Assembly (NCBI GenBank): GCA_947448745.1
Contig: CANFOQ010000024.1
Location: 1 to 40,543, forward strand
Reading direction: 5' to 3'
DNA from: Comamonadaceae bacterium
GTDB lineage: Bacteria; Pseudomonadota; Gammaproteobacteria; Burkholderiales; Burkholderiaceae_C
Length of the DNA stretch: 40,543 nt
A program made the position numbers and the translations under genes. Below, piece by piece: positions 19,609-27,427 of this stretch. Below the pieces are notes generated by a model, which worked only from the letters and a program-made list of their open reading frames with translations, was not told the DNA's origin and did no database searches. Position 1 is the stretch's first letter. The number at the start of each line of letters is the position of its first letter.

Positions 19609-20501
19609 GGGCGCAGCAGGTGGCCCACCCGCTCTTCCAGCAACTTCACCACATGCAACTCGGCGGCGTCGGGGCCGTAGGTTTGCATGGCTTCTTGAAA
19701 CAATGCTTGCGCTTTGCTGCCCATGGGCAACTCGTAGCCTTGGTTTTTGGCAATCTGGTTGATGAGGCCCAAGTCTTTGCAGCACAACGCCAATGAAAAA
19801 CTCGGGTCGTAATGCCCGGCAAAAATACTGGGCACATCGTGCTCGGCCACCCAGCTGTTGCCTGCACTCGACTTGATGGCTTCCCACACGGTGTGCAGCG
19901 GAATGCCCGCTTTGGCACCCAACATCAAACCTTCGCCGATGGCAGCTGCACTGACAAACCACAGCAAGTTCGTCAGCAACTTGATGGTGGCCCCGTTGCC
20001 CGGTGCACCCACGTGGAAGATTTTTTCGCCAATCACCTCGAACAAGGCTTTGTGTTGTTCAAACAGCGCTTGCTCTCCGCCCACAAAAATGGACAACCGA
20101 CCCAATGCCGCCATGTCCACCGCGTTGGTGACAGGCGCTTCTAAAAAGCCCAAACCCTTGCTGTGTGCCAAGGCCACCAGTTCTTGCACCAATTCCACAG
20201 CGCTGGTGGACGTGTCAATGATGCAAGCCCCTGGCTTGGCATTCGCCAACACGCCGTGCTCGCCCAACATCACCTCGCGCACTTGCGGGGGGCCGGGCAA
20301 TGAGGCCATGACCAACTCGGCGTTGGCACAACCGGCAGCGATGCTGTCGGCCCAGACCGCGCCCAGGCTGATCAGGTTTTGCGCTTTCTCGGGGCTGATG
20401 TCGTGCACGGTAAGTGGGTAACCGGCTTTGAGCAAATTGGCCGCCATGGGGTTGCCCATGTTGCCCACACCAATGAAAAACAATCGGGGCAGTGAACTCA
20501 T
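19605..20501 (-). CDS. NAD(P)-dependent beta-hydroxyacid dehydrogenase (3-hydroxyisobutyrate dehydrogenase-like)
   Basis: A 298-residue member of the family that includes 3-hydroxyisobutyrate dehydrogenase, tartronate semialdehyde reductase and GLYR1. The Rossmann motif is FIGVGNMGNPMAANLLKAGY, the substrate loop is DTSTSAVELVQ, and the catalytic lysine is in GNGATIKLLTNLL. Such enzymes reduce or form semialdehydes. Its ATG overlaps the methyltransferase stop and its stop overlaps the aminotransferase ATG, so all three are translationally coupled. Exact substrate unknown. Confidence 0.88.
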   Translation of the reverse strand: MSSLPRLFFIGVGNMGNPMAANLLKAGYPLTVHDISPEKAQNLISLGAVWADSIAAGCANAELVMASLPGPPQVREVMLGEHGVLANAKPGACIIDTSTSAVELVQELVALAHSKGLGFLEAPVTNAVDMAALGRLSIFVGGEQALFEQHKALFEVIGEKIFHVGAPGNGATIKLLTNLLWFVSAAAIGEGLMLGAKAGIPLHTVWEAIKSSAGNSWVAEHDVPSIFAGHYDPSFSLALCCKDLGLINQIAKNQGYELPMGSKAQALFQEAMQTYGPDAAELHVVKLLEERVGHLLRP

Positions 20502-21214
20502 ACGCTCACTTTTCTGAATTGCAAAAACATCTTGTGGGCATCCGGTTCGTTCACGTATTCGAAGCCGAAACTGCGCATCAAGGCTTTGGCCTCTGCAAAG
20601 GTGTAGGTGCGGTAGTGCACGGTTTGGTCCATCACGGTTTGGGCGCCGTCTTTCAAGTAGTAGTGCTTGGTGAAGCCAATGGGCGTGGGGTCTATTTTTT
20701 GCGAATAGACCATGCCATTGGAGATGGTCGTTTCGTAGTCGTGGTGCGGCCCCTGGATGCCTAGCAGCAAGGTACCACCGGGGGCCATGTGCGCAGACAA
20801 ACGTTCAAAGCCCAAACGGTTGGCTTGTTCATCGGCGATGTGGCTCACCATGAAGGGCTCTTTATCGCCATCCATCACGAAATACCAAACGCCGCCGTAC
20901 GAAAACGCCAGTTCGTGTTGCATATCCAGCGTCAGTTCGCAAATGTTTTGCTGCGACAGTGAAATGGTGGAAAAAGGTGCCAGGCGCTTTTGCGCGATGG
21001 ACAGCATCGGGCCGGTGAGGTCGATGCCGGTGATGGGCAGACTAGGCTGGCGTTTGGCCAGCTCTTCCAAGATCAAGCCAGTGCCACAGCCAATTTCCAA
21101 AACGTTCAGTTGCGGGCCGTGGGAGGTCAAGCTGTCCACAATCTTTTTGTAGTCGTAATAGCCCGAGGTCATGATGACGTCGTAGTAGCCCGACATGTTG
21201 GTGTAATCGCCCAT
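20498..21214 (-). CDS. Class I SAM-dependent methyltransferase, unknown substrate
   Basis: A 238-residue Rossmann-type methyltransferase. Motif I is VLEIGCGTGLILEELA, the acidic loop after beta2 is GIDLTGPMLSIAQ, and the middle contains LSAHMAPGGTLLLGIQGPHHD. I chose the ATG at 21214, preceded by AAGGGA with good spacing; the frame stays open to 21316 through the promoter region. It heads a three-gene coupled operon. A perfect FNR-type box lies 65-78 bases upstream of the start, so expression probably responds to oxygen or nitric oxide. The target (small molecule or protein) cannot be told. Confidence 0.82.
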   Translation of the reverse strand: MGDYTNMSGYYDVIMTSGYYDYKKIVDSLTSHGPQLNVLEIGCGTGLILEELAKRQPSLPITGIDLTGPMLSIAQKRLAPFSTISLSQQNICELTLDMQHELAFSYGGVWYFVMDGDKEPFMVSHIADEQANRLGFERLSAHMAPGGTLLLGIQGPHHDYETTISNGMVYSQKIDPTPIGFTKHYYLKDGAQTVMDQTVHYRTYTFAEAKALMRSFGFEYVNEPDAHKMFLQFRKVSV

Positions 21215-21278
21215 GTTTTCCCTTGGAATTATCATTTTGGGCGACTTTAGCAAATTAAATGCTTTCATCCTGATTTGA

Positions 21279-21292
21279 TTGATGTGCATCAA
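21279..21292. promoter_or_regulatory. Perfect FNR/Anr-type box TTGATGTGCATCAA
   Basis: The sequence matches the FNR/Anr/Dnr consensus TTGAT-N4-ATCAA exactly. It lies upstream of the methyltransferase operon in a 176-base gap. A TTTAAT hexamer on the minus strand (21259-21254) could be the -10 element, placing the box close to the -41.5 position used by FNR activators. No further gene is seen in the gap. Confidence 0.7.
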
Positions 21293-21390
21293 GCTTGATT
21301 CTGGCGATGCATCCACACTGAAGGTTCACACACAATCCAAGGATCTCCAGTGAAGTTCAACGGGCAGCTCCGGAACAGGTGCTGCTGGTA

Positions 21391-22617
21391 TCAACTGTCT
21401 TGTCCACGCCAAGCCAAGTAAGCCGCCGACATGAACATGCTGGTGGCAACAAAGCCAAAACTGCTTTCAAGATGACCCGTGGCGTAGGCCACCAAGCCGA
21501 TGCCAGCCGCGCCCACGGCATAGCCGATGTCGCGCCAAAAACGATAGATGCCAATGGCCGAAGCACGCCATGCGGGAGCCGCCAAATCCACCACCGCTGC
21601 ACTCAAGTTGGGATAGAGCATGGCCATGCCCAAACCGGACAGCGCCGCCGCCGCCGCCCACCATGGGATGCCGAGACCAATGGGAAACAGCGCCACACCC
21701 AAACCACACAAGCCCATACCGCCCACGTTCAAACGGTGGCGGCCGATGCGGTCTGACAACGGGCCTGTGAACAATTGCATGACGCCCCATGTCAAGCCAT
21801 AAGTGCCCACCACCCAGCCAATAGCAGGCAGGGACAGGCCTTGTTGCATCAGGTAAATGGGCCAAATGATCCACACCAAGGCATCGACAAACTTTTCCAC
21901 CAAACCGGCTTGGCTCAAAGCCGCCATGCGTTTGTCTTGCCAAGTCATCAGCCAAAAAACAGACCAGGTGCTCAGCGCCGTTGCATGGGAAGGGCTGGCT
22001 TGTTGGGGGTGCAGTGCCAGCCATGGCCGACTGTCCACCACCGCGAACAGCGATGACAAGGTGGCCAGACCAATCACACCAGCACCGAACCACAACAACC
22101 CGGCGCGAGGCCCTAGCCAGTCGGCGGCGTAGCCGGTGGCAATGCCTGCCACGGCCACGCCCACGTAACCCGCAAACTCGTTCAAACCAATCACCAAACC
22201 ACGTTGACGGGGCGTGGTGAAGTCGAGCACCGAGGTTTGGGTCATGGACCAGGTGAGGCCTTGGTTGGCCCCCAACAGCAAGGTGGCCGCCACGATCCAA
22301 GCCCAGTTTGGGCTGAAAAAAATCAAGAAGGGAATGGGCCAAGCCAGCAGCCAGCCCAGCAACAACACCTTTTGTCGACCATGTTGCTCGGCCAACCGGC
22401 CAGCAAGGAAATTCATCCCGCCCTTGACCAAGCCAAAGGCCACCACAAAAGTGACCAACAACATGAAGGAGCCGCGCGGCACACCAAATTCAGATTCGGC
22501 CAACGCAGGCACCACGTTGCGCATCATGCCCACCGTCATGCCCACCAACAGCACTTGCAGCAGCTGCTGCAACACCTGGTTCAGGTTGTGGCGCACACCC
22601 AGTTGCATGGTGGTCAT
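21391..22617 (-). CDS. MFS transporter of the sulfur cluster
   Basis: A 408-residue major facilitator with about 12 transmembrane segments. The loop motif GRLAEQHGRQKVLLLG after helix 2 and GPLSDRIGRHRLNVGG in the second half are typical MFS signatures. It lies 45 bases downstream of the SulP gene and is the last gene in the leftward sulfide-responsive operon, which suggests export or import of a sulfur compound or a role linked to that operon. The substrate is unknown. The ATG at 22617 was used; an in-frame ATG three codons later is also possible. Confidence 0.83.
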   Translation of the reverse strand: MTTMQLGVRHNLNQVLQQLLQVLLVGMTVGMMRNVVPALAESEFGVPRGSFMLLVTFVVAFGLVKGGMNFLAGRLAEQHGRQKVLLLGWLLAWPIPFLIFFSPNWAWIVAATLLLGANQGLTWSMTQTSVLDFTTPRQRGLVIGLNEFAGYVGVAVAGIATGYAADWLGPRAGLLWFGAGVIGLATLSSLFAVVDSRPWLALHPQQASPSHATALSTWSVFWLMTWQDKRMAALSQAGLVEKFVDALVWIIWPIYLMQQGLSLPAIGWVVGTYGLTWGVMQLFTGPLSDRIGRHRLNVGGMGLCGLGVALFPIGLGIPWWAAAAALSGLGMAMLYPNLSAAVVDLAAPAWRASAIGIYRFWRDIGYAVGAAGIGLVAYATGHLESSFGFVATSMFMSAAYLAWRGQDS

Positions 22618-22662
22618 GTGCTGGCCTGTGAAGTGGGAAGCAGCCGGGGTGTCATCAAGGCT

Positions 22663-24399
22663 TCAATGTGCCTGGATGATGTCGGGCGTCAAGGCTTGAA
22701 TGGCTTGGTAGTTGGTTAAAAACACCTTGCCGTGCAGATGGTCCAAAAAGTGGGTGGTGTTGAGCTTGTCCATCACCGGCCCTTTGATTTCCGAGAAGTG
22801 CAAGGCAATGCCCGAGTCTTTCAGGCGGCTGGCAATGGCTTCCAAACTCTCCAAGGCACTGGCGTCAATGTCGTTCACGGCCGAGCATTGCAACAACACG
22901 TGTTCGAGTTCAGGACGCGCTGCCACCTCGGCGTTGATGCGGTCTTCGACACCACGTGCATTGGCGAAGAACATGCTGGCGTCCACCCGCAGACAAACCA
23001 ACTTGGGACTCACCAACACATCATGACGAAGCACATTGCGGAAATGCTCGGTGCCAGGCACCAAGCCCACCGTGGCGATATGGGGGCGACTGGCGCGGAA
23101 CAAAAACAGCGCCAAGGAGACGATCACACCCATGACCAAACCGCTTTCCACGCCCACCATCAACGTGGCCAGCAAGGTGGTGGCGACGGCGATGAAGTCG
23201 AGTTTGGAAAAGCGCCACGTGGATTTCAAAATGCTGAAGTCGACAAGCGACAACACGGCCACCACGATGGTGGCGGCCAAGGTGGCTTGCGGCAAATAAA
23301 ACAGTGCGGGTGTCAAGAACAAGGAGGCCAAGGTGATGCCCACTGCGGTGTAAACCCCCGCTGCTGGCGTGACCGCACCGGCATCAAAGTTGACCACCGA
23401 GCGTGCAAAACCGCCTGTGACGGGGAAGCCGCCGGTGAAAGCGGCTGACAAATTGCTGGCCCCCAAGGCCACCAATTCTTGGTCGGGCTCGATGCGCTGG
23501 CGGCGCTTGGCAGCCAGTGTTTGACCCACCGACACCGACTCCACAAAACCCACGACGCTGATGAGCAGGGCGGGCACCAACAGCTCTTGCCAGAGCGCCC
23601 AATCCCACAACGGTGCAGTGAGGGGTGGCAGGCCTTGCGGCACGGTGCCCACCAGTTTCATGCCTTGGCCTTGCCAATCCAGCCCCCAGGCCAAAACGGT
23701 GGTGAGCGCAATCGCCACCACAGGACCTGCTTTGGCCAGCACGTCGGCCAGCTTGGGTTTCAAACCTGCTGAAATAAGCAAAGGCTTCAAGCCCTTGCGC
23801 ACCCAAAACAAAAACGCCGTGGCGGCGATACCGACCACCAAGGTGAGCAAGTGCAAGTTGGCGGCTTGGTGCATCAATGCCAACAAAAGATCCACAAAAT
23901 TGTGGCCCTCGGCTTTCACGCCCATGATGGTTTTCAATTGGCTGAGTGCGATCAGCAACCCCGAGGCCGAAATGAAACCTGAGATGACGGGGTGGCTTAA
24001 GAAATTGGCCAAGAAACCCAAACGCAGCAAGCCCATCAGCAGCAACATGCCGCCCGATAAAAACGCCAAGGTGATGGCCACTTGCCAATAGGCATGGCTG
24101 CCAGCAACGGCGTGTTCTGACACAGCTGCCGCTGTCATGAGGGACACCACGGCCACCGGGCCAACAGCCAACACCCGGCTGCTGCCCAGCACGGCATACA
24201 GCAGCAACGGGGCCACACTGGCGTACAAACCCACCTCGGGCGGCAGACCCGCCAGCAAGGCATAGGCCAAGCTTTGCGGGATCAGCATGATGGTGACGAT
24301 CAGTGCCGCCACCGCGTCGTTGGTGAAGGTTTCTCGGTTGTATTGGCGACCCCAATCGAGCAGGGGCACCGAGGGCAGCCAGCGTGTCAGTGCAGTCAT
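22663..24399 (-). CDS. SulP family inorganic anion transporter with STAS domain
   Basis: A 578-residue SulP (SLC26-type) permease for sulfate, bicarbonate or related anions. The membrane part begins with TNDAVAALIVTIMLIPQSLAYALLAGLPPEVGLYAS, the SulP signature, and contains GFPVTGGFARSVVNFDAGA. A cytoplasmic STAS domain occupies roughly the last 120 residues (VLLQCSAVNDIDASALESLEAI). The ATG at 24399 overlaps the stop of the SQR fusion gene by one base. The context with sulfide oxidation genes supports sulfate or sulfite movement, though SulP specificity is not readable from sequence. Confidence 0.9.
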   Translation of the reverse strand: MTALTRWLPSVPLLDWGRQYNRETFTNDAVAALIVTIMLIPQSLAYALLAGLPPEVGLYASVAPLLLYAVLGSSRVLAVGPVAVVSLMTAAAVSEHAVAGSHAYWQVAITLAFLSGGMLLLMGLLRLGFLANFLSHPVISGFISASGLLIALSQLKTIMGVKAEGHNFVDLLLALMHQAANLHLLTLVVGIAATAFLFWVRKGLKPLLISAGLKPKLADVLAKAGPVVAIALTTVLAWGLDWQGQGMKLVGTVPQGLPPLTAPLWDWALWQELLVPALLISVVGFVESVSVGQTLAAKRRQRIEPDQELVALGASNLSAAFTGGFPVTGGFARSVVNFDAGAVTPAAGVYTAVGITLASLFLTPALFYLPQATLAATIVVAVLSLVDFSILKSTWRFSKLDFIAVATTLLATLMVGVESGLVMGVIVSLALFLFRASRPHIATVGLVPGTEHFRNVLRHDVLVSPKLVCLRVDASMFFANARGVEDRINAEVAARPELEHVLLQCSAVNDIDASALESLEAIASRLKDSGIALHFSEIKGPVMDKLNTTHFLDHLHGKVFLTNYQAIQALTPDIIQAH

Positions 24400-26066
24400 C
24401 AACCCACCATTTCAGGTTGCGCCATCCATTCGCGGCCTTTGAGCATGGCTTCCCAATAAATGGGTGGCAACAAGCGTTCTTTCAGGTACCAAGCCAAGGC
24501 AGAAGGCTTGGTGCCATCAATCAACCACGAAGGGAAGCTGGGAGCCAATTTGCCGCCGTAGGTGAATTCAGCCAACACAATCTTGCCGCGCTCCACCGTG
24601 AGGGGGCAAGAACCGTAGCCGTCGTACTTGGCTTCGCCTTGAAGTTGACCCAGCGCCACCAACAGGTTGTGCGCCACCACCGGCGCTTGCTTGCGTGCTG
24701 CTGCTGCGGTTTTGGCGTTGCTGGTGTTGGTCACGTCGCCCAAACCAAACACGTTGGCGTAGGTTTTGTGGCGCAACGAAGCGGGGTCCACATCGACCCA
24801 GCCAGCCGCATCGGCCAAGGGGCTGACGCGCACAAAGTCGGGGGCTTTTTGGGGCGGCACCACGTGGATCATGTCGAAATCCCGCACGACTTTTTCTTTG
24901 CTGCCATCGGCCAGGTTTTTCATGAACGTGGCTTTGTGCGCTGGGCCGTCCACGGCCACCAGGGTTTCGCCAAAGTTCAATCCAATGTGGTATTTCTTCA
25001 CGTATTCCATGAGCGCGGGCACATAGTCGGCCACGCCAAACAACACGGCACCTGCATTGCAAAACTGGATGTCGATGTGGTTGAGCACACCTTGGCGGGT
25101 CCAGTGGTCGGCCGACAAATACATGGCTTTTTGCGGGGCACCGGCGCACTTGATGGGCATGGGCGGCTGGGTGAACAGCGCCTTGCCGCCTTTCAAGTTT
25201 TGCACCAGTTCCCAGGTGTAAGGGGCCAGGTCAAAGCGGTAATTTGAGGTCACGCCATTGCGACCCAATGTCTCGTTCAAGCCTTCAATGCCTTGCCAGT
25301 CCAGCTTCAAACCGGGGCACACCACCAGTTGCTTGTACTTCACGACGCGGCAACCTTCCAAAATGATTTGGTTGTTCTCGGGCTCGAAAGCCGCCACGGC
25401 TGCCTTGATCCAGCTGACATCGGTGGGGATCACGGAAGCCATGGTGCGGGCGGTATCCCCGGGTTTGAAGATGCCGCCACCGACCATGGTCCAGCCCGGT
25501 TGGTAGAAATGGGCATCTGCGGGGTCGATGATGGCGATGTCCAGCAGCGGGCTGCGTGCCAACAAACTGGAGGCCACGGAGATGCCAGCGGCACCGCCAC
25601 CGACGATGACCACATCGTGGCTGGCGTCCGCTTGGTCTGAGGGCGTTTTGCCGCCATTGGCAATGCGTTGCACCAAGGCCTTCATGTCGAAGCCCACTTT
25701 GTGCGAGGCTTCCAAAATCTGCGGCAAGGGTGTGACGCCCGCTTGAGACAAAGCCCACATGGTGGTCGAGCGCATGCCAGTTCGGCAATAAGCCAGCACC
25801 GGGCCGGGCAGGGTGTGCAGCAGTTGGCCAAAGGCCTTGCCGTCTTCGTCGCGCACCTTGCCAGATTCAGCCGGCAGGTACTGGGCTTGCAGGCCGTATT
25901 GACTGGCAGCAGCTTCGATTTCCTTGAAGCTGGGTTGGTCAGGGCCCTCGCCATCAGGGCGATTGCAAATGATGGCCTTGAAACCAGCTTGCGCCACAGC
26001 GTCCATTTCAGTGATCAAGATTTGGGGGCTGATGGAAAGATTCGGGGTGAGTGCTTTGATGTCCAT
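24399..26066 (-). CDS. DUF442 (phosphatase-like) domain fused to sulfide:quinone oxidoreductase-like flavoprotein
   Basis: A 555-residue two-domain protein. Residues 1-135 form a DUF442/beta-lactamase-hydrolase-like domain of the protein tyrosine phosphatase fold with the loop CRTGMRS (Cys94). Residues 150-555 resemble type II (mitochondrial-type) sulfide:quinone oxidoreductase: FAD motif VVIVGGGAAGISVA, FYQPGWTMVGGG, KCAGAPQKAMYLSAD with Cys307 (equivalent of human SQOR Cys201), and YDGYGSCPL near the end. The second catalytic Cys of SQOR (human Cys379, in GDCTN) is replaced by Val445 (GDVTN). Known SQRs oxidise sulfide to persulfide and reduce quinone at the inner face of the membrane. I chose the ATG at 26066, preceded by AGGAACC, over one eight codons upstream. 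Confidence 0.88.
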   Translation of the reverse strand: MDIKALTPNLSISPQILITEMDAVAQAGFKAIICNRPDGEGPDQPSFKEIEAAASQYGLQAQYLPAESGKVRDEDGKAFGQLLHTLPGPVLAYCRTGMRSTTMWALSQAGVTPLPQILEASHKVGFDMKALVQRIANGGKTPSDQADASHDVVIVGGGAAGISVASSLLARSPLLDIAIIDPADAHFYQPGWTMVGGGIFKPGDTARTMASVIPTDVSWIKAAVAAFEPENNQIILEGCRVVKYKQLVVCPGLKLDWQGIEGLNETLGRNGVTSNYRFDLAPYTWELVQNLKGGKALFTQPPMPIKCAGAPQKAMYLSADHWTRQGVLNHIDIQFCNAGAVLFGVADYVPALMEYVKKYHIGLNFGETLVAVDGPAHKATFMKNLADGSKEKVVRDFDMIHVVPPQKAPDFVRVSPLADAAGWVDVDPASLRHKTYANVFGLGDVTNTSNAKTAAAARKQAPVVAHNLLVALGQLQGEAKYDGYGSCPLTVERGKIVLAEFTYGGKLAPSFPSWLIDGTKPSALAWYLKERLLPPIYWEAMLKGREWMAQPEMVG

Positions 26067-26086
26067 GATGGTTCCTATCGTGAGGT

Positions 26087-26551
26087 TCAAGCCGCGTTCA
26101 GTTTGGCTTTGCGGGGGGCGTGGACAAAACGGTCCATCAGTTCAAAACCCAACATGCCGACCAACATGGCCAACACGAACACCATTGCTTTGGGTTGGCC
26201 ATCGGCCATCGAGACCAGCGCGGGGCCAGGGCAAAAGCCGGCCAGTCCCCAGCCAGCGCCAAACAGCAAACTGCCGACCACCAACTTCTTGTCGATGTCC
26301 ATGTTGGTGGGGAAGCGCAACACACCGCCCAAGAAGGTGGTGGTGCGTTTTTTGGCGATGGTGAAGGCGAAGAAGCCGACCAGGATGGCGCCACCCATGA
26401 CCAAGGCGAGCGATGGGTCCCAGCTGCCAAACAGGTCGAGGAAGCCAATGACTTTGCCGGGATCGGTCATGCCCGAGAGCATCAGGCCCATGCCAAAGAT
26501 CAAGCCCACAGCAAATTCAACGACGCGGTAAATATGGTTTTTGTTCATCAT
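26087..26551 (-). CDS. YeeE/YedE family membrane protein, second half (DUF6691-like)
   Basis: A 154-residue membrane protein with four hydrophobic segments, of the YeeE/YedE family whose characterised members take up thiosulfate. The conserved Cys motif GWGLAGFCPGPALVSM is present. The ATG at 26551 is preceded by AAGGAA; a second ATG follows directly. It and the upstream gene look like the two halves of one YeeE-type channel encoded separately, a common arrangement beside BigR-type regulators. Confidence 0.85.
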   Translation of the reverse strand: MMNKNHIYRVVEFAVGLIFGMGLMLSGMTDPGKVIGFLDLFGSWDPSLALVMGGAILVGFFAFTIAKKRTTTFLGGVLRFPTNMDIDKKLVVGSLLFGAGWGLAGFCPGPALVSMADGQPKAMVFVLAMLVGMLGFELMDRFVHAPRKAKLNAA

Positions 26552-26561
26552 GATGAATTCC

Positions 26562-26999
26562 TTAAATGACGTGACGCATGACGTAAACAATGGCAAAGCC
26601 AGCGCTCATGAATGAGACGGTGGCCACCAACGAACGTGGTGACAAACGCGACAAGCCGCAAACTCCATGACCGCTGGTGCAGCCCGAGGCGTAGCGCGTG
26701 CCGATGCCCACCAGCAGACCGGCAGCAATCACCATCAGGTCGGTGGCGTCAATGCGCGGTGCCGTGATGTATTCGGCGGGCACCACAGCGTGAAACACAG
26801 TGGGGGCGGCGAACAAACCCAGCATGAATGCGATGCGCCAAGTGGTGTCGCCCACTTTGGGGGGCAACAGCCCACCCAAGATGCCGCTGATGCCCAATAT
26901 GCGGCCATTGACCAAGATGAATATGGCCGAGCCGATACCCAAAATGATGCCGCCAGTGAGAGCGGCGAAAGGCGTGAAATGTGCCCAATCCAAATTCAT
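26562..26999 (-). CDS. YeeE/YedE family membrane protein, first half
   Basis: A 145-residue membrane protein of the YeeE/YedE thiosulfate-transporter family. It shows GGIILGIGSAIFILVNGRI and the signature SGCTSGHGVCGLSRLSPRS, whose cysteines in the family relay sulfur-containing substrate. The ATG at 26999 overlaps the stop of the ArsR regulator (ATGA) and is preceded by AGGAG. Together with the next gene it probably moves thiosulfate or a related sulfane-sulfur compound. Confidence 0.87.
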   Translation of the reverse strand: MNLDWAHFTPFAALTGGIILGIGSAIFILVNGRILGISGILGGLLPPKVGDTTWRIAFMLGLFAAPTVFHAVVPAEYITAPRIDATDLMVIAAGLLVGIGTRYASGCTSGHGVCGLSRLSPRSLVATVSFMSAGFAIVYVMRHVI

Positions 27000-27325
27000 G
27001 CTGATGCTCCTGCTTGTGGTCCACAAAATTGATCGAATAAAACGTTCATCACCGCCAGCGCTTGGGGGCTGGCGATTTGGTAATAGATGTTTTTGCCATC
27101 GCGGCGGGTGGTCACCAGCTCTTCGTCACGCAAAACCGTGAGCTGCTGGGACAGGGTGGGCTGCAAGATGCCCAATATTTCTTCCAATTCACCCACGCGC
27201 TTCTCGCCTTGCGAGAGCTGGCACAGCAGCATCAGGCGGTCGGGGTTGGAGAGCACTTTCATCAATCGGCAGGCATTTCCCGCCGAAGCTTTCATTTTGT
27301 CGAGGTCCAAGGTGGTGGTGTCCAT
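26996..27325 (-). CDS. ArsR-family persulfide-responsive repressor (BigR/SqrR-like)
   Basis: A 109-residue winged-helix repressor. The recognition region is ILQPTLSQQLTVLRDEELVTTRRDGKNIYY. Cysteines are at 19, 35 and 101; Cys35 and Cys101 have the same 66-residue separation as the redox pair of SqrR (Cys41/Cys107) and correspond to the BigR dithiol that forms a tetrasulfide bridge with persulfide. I chose the ATG at 27325 (MDTTTLD), preceded by AGGAAA; the frame is open to 27391 through the promoter. It is divergent from the persulfide dioxygenase gene and heads the leftward sulfide operon, and very probably binds the palindrome between them. Confidence 0.88.
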   Translation of the reverse strand: MDTTTLDLDKMKASAGNACRLMKVLSNPDRLMLLCQLSQGEKRVGELEEILGILQPTLSQQLTVLRDEELVTTRRDGKNIYYQIASPQALAVMNVLFDQFCGPQAGASA

Positions 27326-27362
27326 GGGCGGTTTTCCTGGCTGTTTTGAAGAAGATGCGAAA

Positions 27363-27397
27363 AGTATATTGACAAACAAAATATTTGTCAATATATT
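27363..27397. promoter_or_regulatory. Divergent overlapping promoters inside a 31-bp operator palindrome
   Basis: A perfect inverted repeat (12-base arms TATATTGACAAA and TTTGTCAATATA, 7-base spacer, 27365-27395) fills the gap between the repressor and dioxygenase genes. On the plus strand it gives TTGACA (27369-27374), a 17-base spacer and TATATT (27392-27397). On the minus strand it gives TTGACA (27391-27386), 17 bases and TATACT (27368-27363). Both promoters therefore share the palindrome, which a BigR/SqrR-like repressor could silence at once. Confidence 0.82.
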
Positions 27398-27427
27398 ATC
27401 GGAAATCTAATTTAACAGGAGTTCTCG

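Noticed and set aside
24384-25247. 287-codon open frame on the plus strand
   Set aside because: Antisense to the DUF442::SQR fusion gene and without any conserved motif.
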